Shown one piece after another: positions 1 to 11,288 of a stretch of 64,000 nucleotides of DNA. The notes beneath the pieces are model-generated. The model had not been told where the DNA came from. It searched no databases and was given only the letters and a program-made list of their open reading frames with translations. The DNA is from Desarmillaria ectypa. Its lineage: Eukaryota > Basidiomycota > Agaricomycetes > Agaricales > Physalacriaceae. The translations under genes were made by a program, and so were the position numbers. The DNA is taken from assembly GCA_030407005.1 (NCBI GenBank), contig JAUDYN010000007.1:1984001-2048000 (forward strand), in the 5' to 3' direction. Within the stretch, counting starts at the first letter, position 1, and each line of letters begins with the position of its first letter.

Positions 1-690
1 CGACATATTTAAGGACTGACAACAAGTTCTCAAAGTTTTCCTGATTAGCCCCACAGTGGACGATCTCTCAAAATATCCAAGTTGCAAAGGCAGTTTCATC
101 ATCATGTGTAGCCTTATCAGAAGTCCTGAAAATGACGCCCCAGCGCATCACTGGTGACTCCAGTTTTCCCCAAAAATATCCCGACTTTGTTCGCTGGAAC
201 ATTTCGACGCCCTGACCGGGCAGAAAAGTGAGGAGGGTCTTTCCGGAGTCCAAGGCCAACCATTTCGCAATCAGTTCCTACTTGAGCTTCTCTTCATCGA
301 CGCTTGTAAATCATCCACAGCCAATTACCTCTATCTCTCGTCTGAAATCGAGTTTGCAGTAGCGTCCACATTAAGTGTTTTGGTATCCCATATCGTGGCG
401 TCCCTCAACACCCACCCTTCAACACTATCCGTGGGTCCGCAAGATTGATAAAAGTCACCGACATCACTCCAGAGTGTAGGAAAATGACCCAGGTGTATAT
501 CTGCAGACCTTTGAGGCGGTGAGCCCCCATGTTTCTGGAAACGCAGGAAACAAGGAGGGATCGATAGCAAGGACCTAATGCGTCATATGCTTCGCGTATC
601 ACTGATGTCGAAACTGTTCTGGTGTCAAAACCGCTGCAATCCCATATATTGGTACAGTCATGGAGCGTGAACCCATGTGAAGCACCTTAC
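1..690 (-). pseudogene. Decayed LYC1-like acetyltransferase copy
   Basis: Reading right to left, this stretch matches the neighbouring intact gene (925-2403) block by block: a GNAT-like segment (TPEQFRHQ, then YAKHMTH), a PAFPETWGL block, a WSDVGDFYQSCGPTDSVEGW block, a TFLPGQGVEMFQR block and, at the window edge, QENFENLLSVLKYV. In-frame stops interrupt it after FRHQ and after YAKHMTH, and later blocks lie in different frames, so it cannot encode the protein. It runs off the left end, so its full extent is unknown. The simplest reading is a tandem duplicate that lost function. The family (fungal lysine N6-acetyltransferase, Lyc1) is assigned through the neighbour. Confident that it is a broken copy; less sure of the exact right boundary. 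Confidence 0.8.
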
Positions 691-924
691 GAATGTATTT
701 AACCCGTACATCTAGTAACAGCTCTGCTAGCGACTTCATAACACAGGCATTATCTCACATCTATGGATAAGATGTCAGTCGAAGCATGCCATGACGCAGT
801 AGTAATATCTTTATACAACCTTCAATGGCCTATAGCTATCATGACCGTAGTAGCGTATGGATTTCTCTTCAGTATTATAATGTTTATCATACATCGATCA
901 GGTGTTGGTGGAGAAGACCGTTCC

Positions 925-2403
925 TCAGTCAAGACTATGAAAACGCGCCTGCGTATGGTAGAACTTGGTGAAGGAGTAAAGACGGATGAAAGGCTTAGCA
1001 TTCAACGTTCCTATCGTTATGAATCGACAGCACATATATACTAGTAACTGAGGGTTGTCCACGACGTTCAGCACCAGCAGAACCTTGACAACATTAGTCA
1101 AAATGTTTTTCGCGAAGGGAATAACGCACTTTTCATTATTCAGCCATACAACATTGCTCGGGGCCTCCGCTCCATTCCACTTGAACGCTGGAAGATGCAA
1201 TTCTCGTTCTATATGCAGTGCACCGTGGTTCTGCGCTATGCTTTTGTGTACTTCCGGTAAATTCCATATTTCTATCCTCTCTATACCGTGTTTTCTAGCA
1301 ACGAACTTCAGAGCCGACACGAGGTCCATAAAGATTTCCTTGCCTGCCCGCAGACGGGTAACGAGGAGAGTCGGTGGTTCCATCTCGAAGGTCCACGTCG
1401 CCATTGCAGTATGCTCATCGAGCGTTGTCGTGGTCTTGCCAGGCTCTATGGGCCACTTAGACTCACAGACAACACCCCAGTACTCCACTAAAGGCTTGAA
1501 CTTTCCCCAGACATGCTCCGTCCTTCTTCTTTGGAACTTTTCAACACCTTGTCCAGGCAAGAAGGTGAAGAAAGTCTCCCCGGTGTTCGAAGCCAGCGAC
1601 ATGGCCGCCATGTCCACCTTAATTCTCCGGTCATCGATAGAATGCAACGTTTCCACGTCACTTGTACTGAGCCATTGCCACTGCCGACTATTATCGATGC
1701 CAGCGTCACCAGCTTCGACATCCCATATGGTAGAAATTGCGTCTCTTACCACCCAACCTTCGGAGTCAGTCGTAGGGCCGCAGGATTGATAGAAATGGCC
1801 GACATCACTCCACAAAGCCGAAAAATGACCATGTACCAACCAGGTAGGTCTCTCCGGGGGTAAACCCCATGCTTCCGGAAATGCAGACGGCAAAGACGAA
1901 CGGGGAGCTAGTACCCAGTGTAGCAGGCGCATCATATGTTTCGCGTACCCTCGGCATCGAAACCGTTCCGGCGTAAATACCGTTGCGATTGCATAGCAAG
2001 CTACTTCCTCCGGTGCATCGTTATCTGATTGCACACTATTTCTTCGAAGGACTAGGCCCCTGCGCCGAAAGCTAGCTCAGAATGAAATATTAGCGACCGA
2101 CATTCTAAGTAATTCGAGGTTACTTTACGTTTCGCACGAGCATTTGAATTCTAGTGATTCAGGGTCTTCTCGCGAACACAAAACCCTGATATGAATCAAT
2201 ATCTATCGTGATTTGTTGCAGTTAGGACCTTACCAAGTTGTCAGTTTTCTATTGGACGCGTGCTCATCACTATCCATGTCGGCGTCCCGACGCAAATATT
2301 CCTCCTCAGTCATAGATCTTCCCCATTCTTTAAATGATCGACGCCTTGATTCGATTAGCTGCGCCTGTGTCGCGGGAAAGAGGGACAAAGACGAAAGGCT
2401 CAT
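925..2403 (-). CDS. LYC1-type lysine N-acetyltransferase-like protein
   Basis: Predicted GNAT-fold acetyltransferase of the fungal Lyc1 family, which in yeasts acetylates free lysine at the N6 position in the first step of lysine catabolism. The start MSLSSLSLFPATQ at 2403 gives the family N-terminus. Exon 1 ends at TTG|GTAAGG near 2235; exon 2 carries the EDPESLEFKCSCET segment; a second intron ends near 2075; the large last exon holds CYAIATVFTPERF and GYAKHMMRLLHWVLAP, the acetyl-CoA binding region, followed by the conserved C-terminal domain. Frames join cleanly across both introns. Oddity: Lyc1-like proteins usually end soon after an NEK(F/Y)xWC motif. Here NEKCVIPFAKN runs on for about 65 more residues to a stop at 925, so the C-terminus is either extended by mutation or hides a further intron. 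A decayed sister copy lies at 1-690. Confidence 0.75.
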
Positions 2404-2763
2404 TAAGGTGTTGGTGTTGATACCGGCACAAGATTCCAATCAGGAACGGCCGGGTCCACAGCACAAAGACTCGTCCCCGATTCTTTCCGAGATAACGAGG
2501 AAATGACTGAGGGCCCTACTAAGACAGATATCGACCATCCTCCTCAGATTAGGGGCTAATTTATCACGTTATTTACCATAAATGACAGTCATGTGCTGCC
2601 TCGTGGTCGATGCTCCACTGATAAGATATGAAGTGGGGGTTAGCTGTTCTCACGGTTAGTCCAAGGCGCTGTAATCTTCAGGCAATCATTTGTTAGCAAG
2701 CTCAAGTCATGATTTCTTCCACACTTAATGCTCATATGTTGTCAAGTCTTCATAATATCTGCT

Positions 2764-3390
2764 TCATTCTCTTCTTACCGTAACTCTACATACTGAAAGA
2801 TAGGAGCGGAATGCTAACGTCTCTGAAAAAAGCATCGCCACCGAAGAACGCTTAACAATACCAAGTAAGCGACGAATTAAGCTCCTCTGGACACGCTCTA
2901 GCTCAGCCAAGGATGTTTTATCAACATCAATGGAGATGTCACAAGACAATAAGTGAGGGTCTACGGTGGCCATATATACAGAGATACCCTCTTTAGGCGG
3001 GATAGTGCCTACAAAGTTCTCGGCACCAAACAGGGTGTTTGTCGATTTTCGTGCCTTCGATGCCTTGATATAATAATGTTCTTTAAAAATAGACCTAATG
3101 CGACTGATCAGAAATCGATGGACACCGGAGACGGAAGAAACCAAAAAACCTATCCGTGGATGAGAGCGTAATGTCAACATATTTGTGCTTGGAAACATAC
3201 CGCAGAGAATGGGAACCGACTGTGAATGTAGGTAAACGAGGAGACAGGGGACCTGCGATCTGTATTTTAGTTTTCTCATGAGAAATCTCGAACTCCTCCG
3301 GCACCAATCATACAACCCGTCCAACTTTGTCTGAAAGTCCTCGCATGATGTTGAAAACAAAACAATATCATCGGCCTGCTCAATATGGGA
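2764..3390 (-). mobile_element. Broken non-LTR retrotransposon reverse transcriptase
   Basis: The minus strand encodes pieces of the C-terminal half of a LINE-type reverse transcriptase. An ADDIVLFS motif (catalytic aspartates of the RT palm) lies near 3375-3350, followed by FQTKLDGLYDWCRR, then in a second frame PTFTVGSHSLRYVSKHKYV and LSSTDRF. Back in the first frame come SKARKSTNTLFGAENFVG, a DPHLLSCDISIDVD segment and LERVQRSLIRRLLGI. This order is typical of basidiomycete Tad-like elements. At least two frame changes break the reading, and no endonuclease, 5' portion or poly(A) tail was found, so it is a dead fragment about 0.6 kb long. Confidence 0.75.
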
Positions 3391-4248
3391 GACTAGTATT
3401 TATCTATATGTTGGAATCCTAGGTATTGCGCAGGGTAGACTCGAGGCTTGTAAAGCCAGATGTAATGAACTTATTATATGGCTCTTACAGAGCTCACATT
3501 TATACTACTTATGTGATATTCCAGCACGGATCATAACAAGCACACAGACTCGCCATCTGGATTGGTAAGTACTGTGCTGAGTCTTACTCAGCCAGATTTC
3601 CTTTATTTTCGTGAATATTCTAGTCCTTTCTTTCAATAGTAGTATAAAAACATGTATGTAGAGCGGGACACCCTTGTGCGTTTGCCTCCCAAAGGTTTCC
3701 CGTCGCTTGGTAATTACCCCCTTGATCCAACATACTTCACACTAGAATCTAGAATGTACTAGTATAATAGTACTGCTTTCTACTCCTCTCGTGCTTACTA
3801 CTCAGCGACTCTCGGCATGATGCCGTATTGCTCCTTCTAGAACTTTCCGGCAAAAATCCCAATACTATGCAAAGGAGCTATTCATAACACCTATACACTA
3901 ATCAAATAAAAGAAGAAACCTGGAGGGTGACATTTATCCTACATAAATTGAAGGAGACTGAGAGTCAAAGTCAGAAATATGAAATGAAGCTATGTATATG
4001 TTCGCGTAGGCCTAGGAACTGGCGGTGATTTGATATAAAATCAAACAGTGTGTGTGCAAGGTTGATCATTTGCTAAGTTTCTCAACTGAAGATGTGTCGA
4101 GAAGTAGTCGCTAGTTTCACTCTACCAAAATCCAGGTGAAGAAATCCAGTCAGTGAGAGTCAACAGAAGAGTTGTTCCCATACTGCTAACTGCGTGTTTC
4201 CCGTACCAGTATTCAACCTGTTCTTAAATACTATAACAGTCATCTCCA
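3391..4248. other. Gene-free stretch
   Basis: No open frame, RNA gene or repeat boundary that I can support. AT-rich, with only very short chance frames. It may be remnant of the retroelement to its left or 3' flank of the membrane protein gene to its right. Confidence 0.5.
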
Positions 4249-5481
4249 TCAGTCTCCTGAAAATTGCCCGTCCATAGACTCACAAATTGAATCCAGAACG
4301 GTGGGCCCGCTGGAAACACTATCGCCATCTATTCTCACCGTGGATAGATCGCGATGCAGAAGTGATAAGCTGTAAATGCGTCCGAGTGTAGCATAGAACG
4401 TGTAGAATGCTACTCCACACGATTAATAGGAGAACAAGTAGCAATGCTCACGCACCATCCCAGATAGTAAAAAGGAAAACGGTCATGAGTATTGTGGGAA
4501 TGGCCGTTGTGAACCTGCAAGTCAGCGCTTGGATCATGACACGCTGTAATAGGCTAAATGCATTATCAATAACTGAAGAATTCCGATTTCCAGGGAATGA
4601 ATCGCTCACTTTCTTGTAGATAAGAAAGGTGACTCTTTGTGCAAACATGCCCAGACCAGACATCCTGTGATTGTCACATCCGTTGCTGCGCATATTACGA
4701 TTCTTGTAATACAACGTTAGCCACGGTGTTCGACCAAGAAATATGTAACTTCACGTCGTCACAGGTATGGCTAACATAAACTCCGTCGTAAAGATAGTCA
4801 TACAGACGGCAGATACCAGACTGGCAAGCATCTACACTCACTGTTCGTAATTATACATTGTACAGGCAAATGGGATACTTACATTCGCTGTAATCAGACA
4901 TATAATCCATCCCGTGATTCACCTATTCCTGGCGCTAAACGCACCTAAGAATGAGACGCAAGAGACTAAGTAGACACCCACATCATCCAATATTGATAAC
5001 AGAAGAAGGCCTGAGCAATCGAGGCCGAGGTAAAGGCGAGCAGAATTGTGGTCGGAATGGTGCATGAAAATATGGGGCGTCCTGCATACCGATCGAGTGA
5101 ATCGTGATGCATCGATGAGTTGACGAATACGATGTTACTACAAGGACAAACTGTGATTAATAACCGGATACTAGGAAACTGCATTAGCATGAGATACCAT
5201 CGAGGTGCAGAAGACGCACCATATAAACGATAGCCATATCGGTGATCGAACAAGTCCCGTCAAGAATCAAAGATGTCAAGATCCAGTAGTGGAGCCATCT
5301 TGATGCCCCGGGAAAATGGTGCAAATAATAGATACTCAAAGCGACCTGGGATATGCACAACACTGTGTTTAACCACGAAACCACAAGGAGTGTACTGTAC
5401 TCTTCTAAATCGCCCCGGTTCGCGTACTAAGGGCTGAGAGACTTACCTCGAAGATCCGTCAAGATGCAATGTCTTGCCCAT
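4249..5481 (-). CDS. Multi-pass membrane protein (DUF6534-like), possibly null
   Basis: This looks like the large basidiomycete family of roughly seven-helix membrane proteins of unknown function (DUF6533/DUF6534 type). Spliced from ATG 5481: a short first exon, a 52-nt intron, then a hydrophobic exon with WLNTVLCISQVALSIYYLHHF; a 47-nt intron; an exon with PTTILLAFTSASIAQAFFCY, matching the family's VQxFFxYR helix. Later exons give TGWIICLITAN, LVSAVCMTIFTTEF, and VIDNAFSLLQ with a following hydrophobic run. The last exon, LGRIYSLSLLHRDLS, matches the family's terminal GKLYSNSLLATLN-like motif. Stop at 4251-4249. Problem: in the frame required by TGWIICLITAN the preceding codon is TGA (4919-4921), where no splice site removes it. 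The gene is therefore either a recent nonsense allele, a pseudogene, or spliced in a way I missed. Confidence 0.6.
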
Positions 5482-5542
5482 AGCGCGCACAGGCAGGGAA
5501 AAAGAAGGCTTGTAATACTTCTCGAGTTCTAGATGGAAACCA

Positions 5543-5550
5543 ATTTTATA
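5543..5550 (-). promoter_or_regulatory. TATA box upstream of the membrane protein gene
   Basis: TATAAAAT on the minus strand, about 62 nt before the proposed ATG at 5481. Spacing fits a core promoter with a short leader and supports that start. Found by eye only. Confidence 0.4.
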
Positions 5551-5559
5551 CCTCGGAAA

Positions 5560-6790
5560 TACGCCTCCGGTTAAGCATTCAATATGGTCAAAAGCCTCGG
5601 CGTTGTCAGGAAGACCATACCAAGGGCGACCAGGAGGCGCTTAAAGAAATGTATTGAGGTCGCAGTAATTACACACCCAGCGCATCCGACGTTACACCTG
5701 AATTTGAGTTGCGCGATCCCCCGAAGTTTGAGCGTTTACATCAGGTTTAAGGTCAACGTTCGCCGCACAACATCAGACATACATTGATTTTAGATCAGGT
5801 CTTTGCAGAGAACTAGAAGGCCTTCAGACGTGAGAATAACAGATTGATTGTTGCGCTATGATAGCTAATGATAGCGTTCAACGGTTCTTGAATAGGGAGG
5901 TGCACCGTATCCGTACCATGGCCAACTTTTAACGACCCAGAATATGGCCGTATTCATATGGCTTGAATATGGTCATGGAGGGAGTGACAGAGGACTATCT
6001 TATGCCATAAATATCAGTACCTATGACCTAAAAGATGCATATAACATAACACTCACACTTTGCCACCAGATATTTATCGACATCGTCAAACTGTCCGTAT
6101 ATGGGCAATTGGCCATATCACTGTGGTCGTATCCATAACGGTACAGCGCACATTCCTATTTGTAAAGCATCAGCACTAGTACACGGAGTACTCTGGCGAA
6201 TGTGGAGGGACTGTGAGTCGTGAGACTACACTGTGTACAGTGAATAGATTATGCTGAGTTAACTCGCATACCAAAGGAAGGTCAGAGTGCGGTGTCATCA
6301 GGAAATTGCCGAATCACATCAAAGGCCAGCAAAAAGGCTACAAAGATAGTAGGCATGAATATTCAACTTAATCACGAAAGAAAAGCGACTGCAACACTAT
6401 CCAGGCTGGCACCGGGCATGAAGCTGAACACAGAAGGTGTGGTCGTGAAGGAAGAAACCATGAGAGGTAGAGAGAAGTCGCAAGCAAAGATAAGAAGTGT
6501 AAGAGTCACGGTAAGTTGAAGAGGTCTAAGCGGCGAGAAATCAGCAGCCCTCCGAGGGATATATCGTCTGTGCGATGCAGTAAAGAAAAGTCGGATAAAT
6601 AGATATTTCACAAGCCAGATCCCAATTATGGACTGAAAAGCGTCAGAATGGTGGGGACCAAGTTTCACGACATCATACGTAGCCAGTCGAGGTTCAAGTT
6701 GACCCACACAGCCACATCTGACTTTCACACCGAAATCCTTTACATCCAGTGCTGAGGCTCCAAATCCCATGTCATAATATACATACATCG
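5560..6790. other. Unassigned stretch between membrane protein gene and zinc transporter
   Basis: No complete gene could be built. The minus-strand frame 6372-6788 has hydrophobic runs (for example SIIGIWLVKYLFIRLFFTA and LQLTVTLTLLIFACDF) faintly like the middle helices of the DUF6534-type protein next door, so a second, more decayed copy is possible. I could not match the flanking conserved helices and leave it unannotated. Confidence 0.35.
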
Positions 6791-9700
6791 TTACGTCGTT
6801 GTATAACCCTTGAATTTCTCGGCCTGTATCGTCAATTCCTCCAAACCACTAATTCTCTGCCGCAGAAGAGTGTCAACACGCTCGATGACACGATCTACTT
6901 TTGTGTATGACAGTCGTTGACTGGTGTGAGGACCACCGGGATCGACCGACGACGAAGATGGTGTGAGCTGTATGTGTATTGATCCAATCGTCTTTGAAGC
7001 ATCTTTGGGCCAAAACCGCGGTTGTGAGTAAGAGGCGAGACCCTCAATAGATGTTAGCTGTAGGAGGATACGGTTAACAACCTTGGTAGGGTATGCTATC
7101 CACACAGACAAACCTCAGACAAAGCACTCTCAATCTTAACATCGCGTTCAGCAACATCCAAGCATAGAACCTTGCCTGTATCGATGACTAAAGGCAGGAC
7201 ACTCCCCGCAATGAGGACAGCAATAAAAAGAGAGGCGATAGGATCAAAGCCCGTCCATCCATACACCTGAATTAGTAATGTTGAAACAATGACACCTACA
7301 GAGCCTAGGGTATCCTACGAGGAGATCAGCAAAAATACTCTGGTACAAACTAGTCCGTACCGCCATGACATGCAGAAAGACTCCACGCATATTATCGCTG
7401 TGGCCCTCATGGTCATGATGGTGAACTGAAGGAGAATGAGATGTTTGGAGATGGTGATCATCACCAAAGCGATAGGTTGGGGTAATAGGCGACGGGATAT
7501 CGTCATATGCAATAACATGAGGTGCAATTGCTGAGAGAACCGGAGTATCATTTGTCGGATGAATTTTTAGTGAAGGAGGGACATGGCGCTTGGTACGCTC
7601 TGCATACGCACTCGGAGGATGCGAAAGCTCGGGTTCGTGAGAATGGTAACCGTTGATCTGGGGAGGCGGCGAATGCGAATGGCTGTGGGAATGCGAGCGC
7701 GAAAGATCAAATTCGGAGTGCGATCCTGTATGTAGATGTGGATCCGAGTGAGATTCCTCGTGTGATACATGCAGAAATTGTGATTCTAGTTGAGGAAGTG
7801 AGTCATCACAGTCTGGTGAGTGTGAGTGCGAGTGCGAGTGCGAGTGCGAGTGACTATGTGAATGCGAATGGGGACCTGGTGACAGAGACGATGCAGAAGG
7901 GGAGTGTGGATGAGCATTAGACGGAGAGACGTTATGAGAATGATGGGGATCATCGTGATCGTGGTCATCGAGCGAATGAGAGTGTCCATGAGAATGAGAA
8001 TGACCTCCCTAAGAAGTTGTCAGACCGGAATCGTAACAATACTGCAGAGACATACATGGTGATGATGACCGCCCATGGCAAACATCCCAAACAAGTTGAC
8101 GGCCAATCCTAAAGAACTGACCAGTAGTAACTGGCTTGTGTTCATTTCTGGTGGTTCCAAACTATTGCCTGTCAGTATAGGTTTCTTCCTGTTCAAAAGA
8201 GATGCTCACATTCGTTGGATAGCTTCAAAGACAATAAAGATAGATATCAAGATCAAGAATATACCATTTGCAAAGCCCGAAAGAGTTTCGATACGACCAT
8301 ATCTGGACCATATGAGTACACCAAATATTTACCGCAGACTTTACTCACCCATAGGTATATCTTTCGTTGGGTTCCCAAGTTGCCATGACAGAGGCGAAAA
8401 GTCCTACACCAATGGCCATGCAGTCAAAAGCCATATGGATCGCTGAGCATACAATATAAGCGACGTTATCCGTAGAACCGCACAATAAGGACTGACCATC
8501 GGAAATTAGGCCCAGGCTATTGGTCCATACACCATACAGCATTTGAACCAGCATGTACGCCATGTTGAGCATCAAAAAGTAGAAGATCTTTCGGGACTCT
8601 GCATTGGACAATATGGTCTTTAGGTATGATCGAATCAGACGCGAGGTTGAAGTACGAGGAGCGACAGTCATAGACTCCATACTTTCCGGTTGCAGACCTG
8701 TAGATTCGATTAGCATTATTTTCATCACAAAGCAGCATCCATATACCGATATAGATCAGGGAAGCCACCAAGAGATCTGTCCAACGGGGAATCTGCGAAA
8801 ATGCAAGGGGTCCGAATATTGATGCAAATATAAGAGTGAATGGATAGGATAAAACAACATGTTGCGGTATGAGAGACACACGTGCCAGCGACCGCGTAGC
8901 CAATGGATGAAAGAATAGCAGAGAATACGTTATGAAAGGAATGGCAGCCAACGAGATCAAAGGGAGTGCCGGTGTTTGGTTTGATGTGAGCTGTGGAGAA
9001 TGATTGATGAATGTCTATGGTTTGAATCTCAGACAATTGAACATACCACTGTCCTAAAGATGTAGAACGGTAGGGCAAAGATAGAAGCACCAAACGTGGT
9101 GGCAGCGATTGTGAACGTGGTGCCAAGAGAAACAGTGATGACTCCTAGAGTGTGGTCGAGGGCAGCTGAAGATACTCCATGGATGAGCAGTGCCACATAG
9201 CCGGGCATTAAGCGGCCGAAATTTGCTGCATCGAACTCCACGTCTGAGAGAACAGATAGAACAAAGGCAGCGACGATGGCAAGAGCCTTCCGAGGCTGGT
9301 AGACCTATTAGACAACGTCTTGGAGTCGGGATACATGGAAACGACGTACAGAACGCGTGTTGAGGACACTGTCGACCCATAGTGAAGAAAATTGGGTGAA
9401 GAGGGTGACACTTCAACACTCCGTCAGAAACACGCGGCGAAAGAGTGATTTAGTCATACCGTATGGATGACAACCTATACAGAGCGGTGAATAGGCACGC
9501 CTGTTGGGCGAAGAGAAGCAACGATGCTGTTCCCAGTGCAGACCACTGGTCGAATAAGCTACAAAGATTCCAAGATAATGAACGAACGCACCTCGATATT
9601 TTTCTGTCGTGCTAGTTGGCCAGTCAAACCCTCCCAAACCATAACGCCCACACCGCCGCACGCCAACACTCTCATCACGACCCAAAAGACGCCCACATCG

Positions 9701-9798
9701 TACTCCAGGAGCCAATCCTTCCCCAGGTGTAGTGACGTCGCGAACAGGGCGTTTGAAATCAGTATTTTCGGCAAGTGTCTGCTGGGAACACTGTTCAC
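6791..9798 (-). CDS. MSC2: Zinc transporter, cation diffusion facilitator, Msc2/ZnT5 type
   Basis: Cation diffusion facilitator of the Msc2 (human ZnT5/ZnT7) class, which moves zinc into the ER and early secretory pathway. The long N-terminal helical half is visible in exons at 9798-9560, about 9520-9430 (ALGTASLLLFAQQACLFTAL), 9241-9040 (MEFDAANFGRLMPGYVALLI) and 8960-8730. The CDF core follows: LMLNMAYMLVQMLYGVWTNS, GLISD, IHMAFDCMAIGVGLFASVM with the metal-site H and D of helix 2, then WEPNERYTYG. A His/Ser-rich cytosolic loop spans about 7990-7390. Helix 5 holds LHVMA|DTLGSVGVIVSTLLI, the HxxxD pair being split by an intron. The C-terminal domain runs LPLVIDTGKVLCLD to LEELTIQ. All key residues are present, so it looks functional. 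About 8-10 short introns are needed; small exon boundaries are approximate. It pairs in other fungi with a Zrg17-like partner, not seen here. Confidence 0.85.
7818..7853 (-). repeat. GAGTGC hexamer repeat encoding His-Ser loop
   Basis: Tandem GAGTGC/GAGTGT units on the plus strand; read on the minus strand they encode alternating His-Ser in the cytosolic loop of the zinc transporter. Such a run is expected to vary in length between strains and probably binds zinc. Confidence 0.8.
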
Positions 9799-10113
9799 GG
9801 AAGGTTAGTGACGGCCGACAGCAGACCTAGAGGGTAACCCTACAAAGTAGACAAGACTTTTGGATTCAAGCTTATTTTGCTACGCGTTTTAGCATCTGGG
9901 ACCGGCATGCTATAGAAAAAGAGGGGCACTGTAAAAGAAGGGAAAGCGCAAGCGGTAGATCTACAATGGCCTCGGAGATGCTGTCACCCTCACGGGATAA
10001 CGTGTTTATGTAACTCGGAATGTTATTTATTTGCCGGACTTGAGGAAAATTGTACAGATACGATTTACGGCAGTATATTCGTACTACATACACGGCGTTA
10101 GCAATTGAAATTT
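9799..10113. other. Intergenic spacer
   Basis: 315 nt between the start of the zinc transporter gene and the stop of the thioredoxin-TPR gene, both on the minus strand. It must hold the zinc transporter promoter; no clear TATA box was recognised. Confidence 0.5.
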
Positions 10114-10982
10114 CTATGTGGTCTTCTTAAGTCGCTCGCGAACTGCCTCCAGTTTCTTTTTGACCTCTGCTGACAGTCAGTATTGCGCGAAATTTTGAAA
10201 AATAAATCACTAACCTGTCTGCTGACTGGCAGATCCTTCAAGTAGGCCCACAGCGTTCTCGAATGACTCCCGCGCCGCATTCAGCATACGTTTCACACCC
10301 TCTGGATCAGTTTCATCTTCCCCGGCTGCAAGCATAACATCGCCTAACCGTGCCCACCCTTTACCCCACCGCTCGTCCAACTTGGTTGCTTTCAATGCAT
10401 CGGCAAGCGCTTTGGGAAGGTTTTCCTTGCTTCTTAGACGGAGATACGCCAAAGCACGATTCGCGTACAACTGAGGGGATTCTGGTGCATGAGATATAGC
10501 GTTGGTGTACGCTTCAACAGCAGAATTATAGTCTCCCGATGCAAAATGCTTGTTTCCCTCTTCCTTTGCAGCCTCTGCTTCCACCGACAGAGGTACGACT
10601 CGAGCTGCATGTCGAGCAATCATGGCCGCGAGACCCCGTGGATCGGCGCCCTGTAAGAAGTCGACCTGTTTACCTGCCTTGATCACGATGAAAGTGGGCA
10701 TGGCTGATATCCGGTATTTTGAAGAGATGGTTTTCTGTGCATCGACATCGACGCGCACGAATATCGCTTGAGGGTTCTTCTGTACGAATTGAGCAAAAAA
10801 TGGGGCGATTTGCTAGAGAAGAGTTCAGGATACGAGAGGGATGAATCGGAGACCATAAGTGCCTTGCAAGGTCCACACCATACAGCGTGAAAGTCGACGA
10901 AGACTGTTTGCCCTGCTGCTGTCGCAGAACGGAGAGTCTCGTTCCACTGCGTGACAGATTCAATTTCGACTGGGCCAGACAT
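10114..10982 (-). CDS. Thioredoxin-TPR fusion protein
   Basis: Three exons. Exon 1 starts MSGPVEIESVTQW at 10982 and contains the thioredoxin active site WCGPCK, giving a redox-active CxxC. A 46-nt intron follows; exon 2 completes the thioredoxin fold with VRVDVDAQK, the cis-proline motif SAMPTFIVIKAG and a GADPRGLAAMI helix. It then runs into TPR repeats (EAAKEEGNKHFASGDYNSAV, YANRALAYLRL, a GKGWARLGDVMLAAGE block). A second intron (about 10169-10217) precedes a short exon ending ERLKKTT at 10114. About 240 residues. Thioredoxin-TPR proteins resemble the TTL/TXNDC group and the Hsp-binding TPR co-chaperones. A cytosolic disulfide reductase that docks on chaperones is an inference; no EEVD-binding residues were checked. 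Confidence 0.85.
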
Positions 10983-11288
10983 TGCGTAGATAGACAGCAC
11001 TTGCAGGCGCTGTATATAAGAGTACAACAGCAGTTGTAGTAAGCAAGGACGGCGTCAAAGAGTTATATTGTAAGCCACTTGCATGATGACATCATCTAGA
11101 CCTACTATGTTGCAATTGTGACCGGTACAACATAAAGTGCAATAAACAAGAAGTATATTTGTCCTTGCGACGTTATAAAGATACACAACCATAATATGAA
11201 GCAGCAACTAGAGCGATACAAGTACATGTCATAAACAAATACATCTGAGAATCCAACGACATCAAAAAAAAAAAGTACGCCAAAAACA

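Noticed and set aside
1055..1789. 244-residue plus frame opposite the LYC1-like gene
   Set aside because: Shadow of the conserved minus-strand protein; no family pattern of its own.
7800..7990. Hexamer repeats considered as a CRISPR array or minisatellite
   Set aside because: They are in frame within the zinc transporter's His-rich loop and have no spacers.
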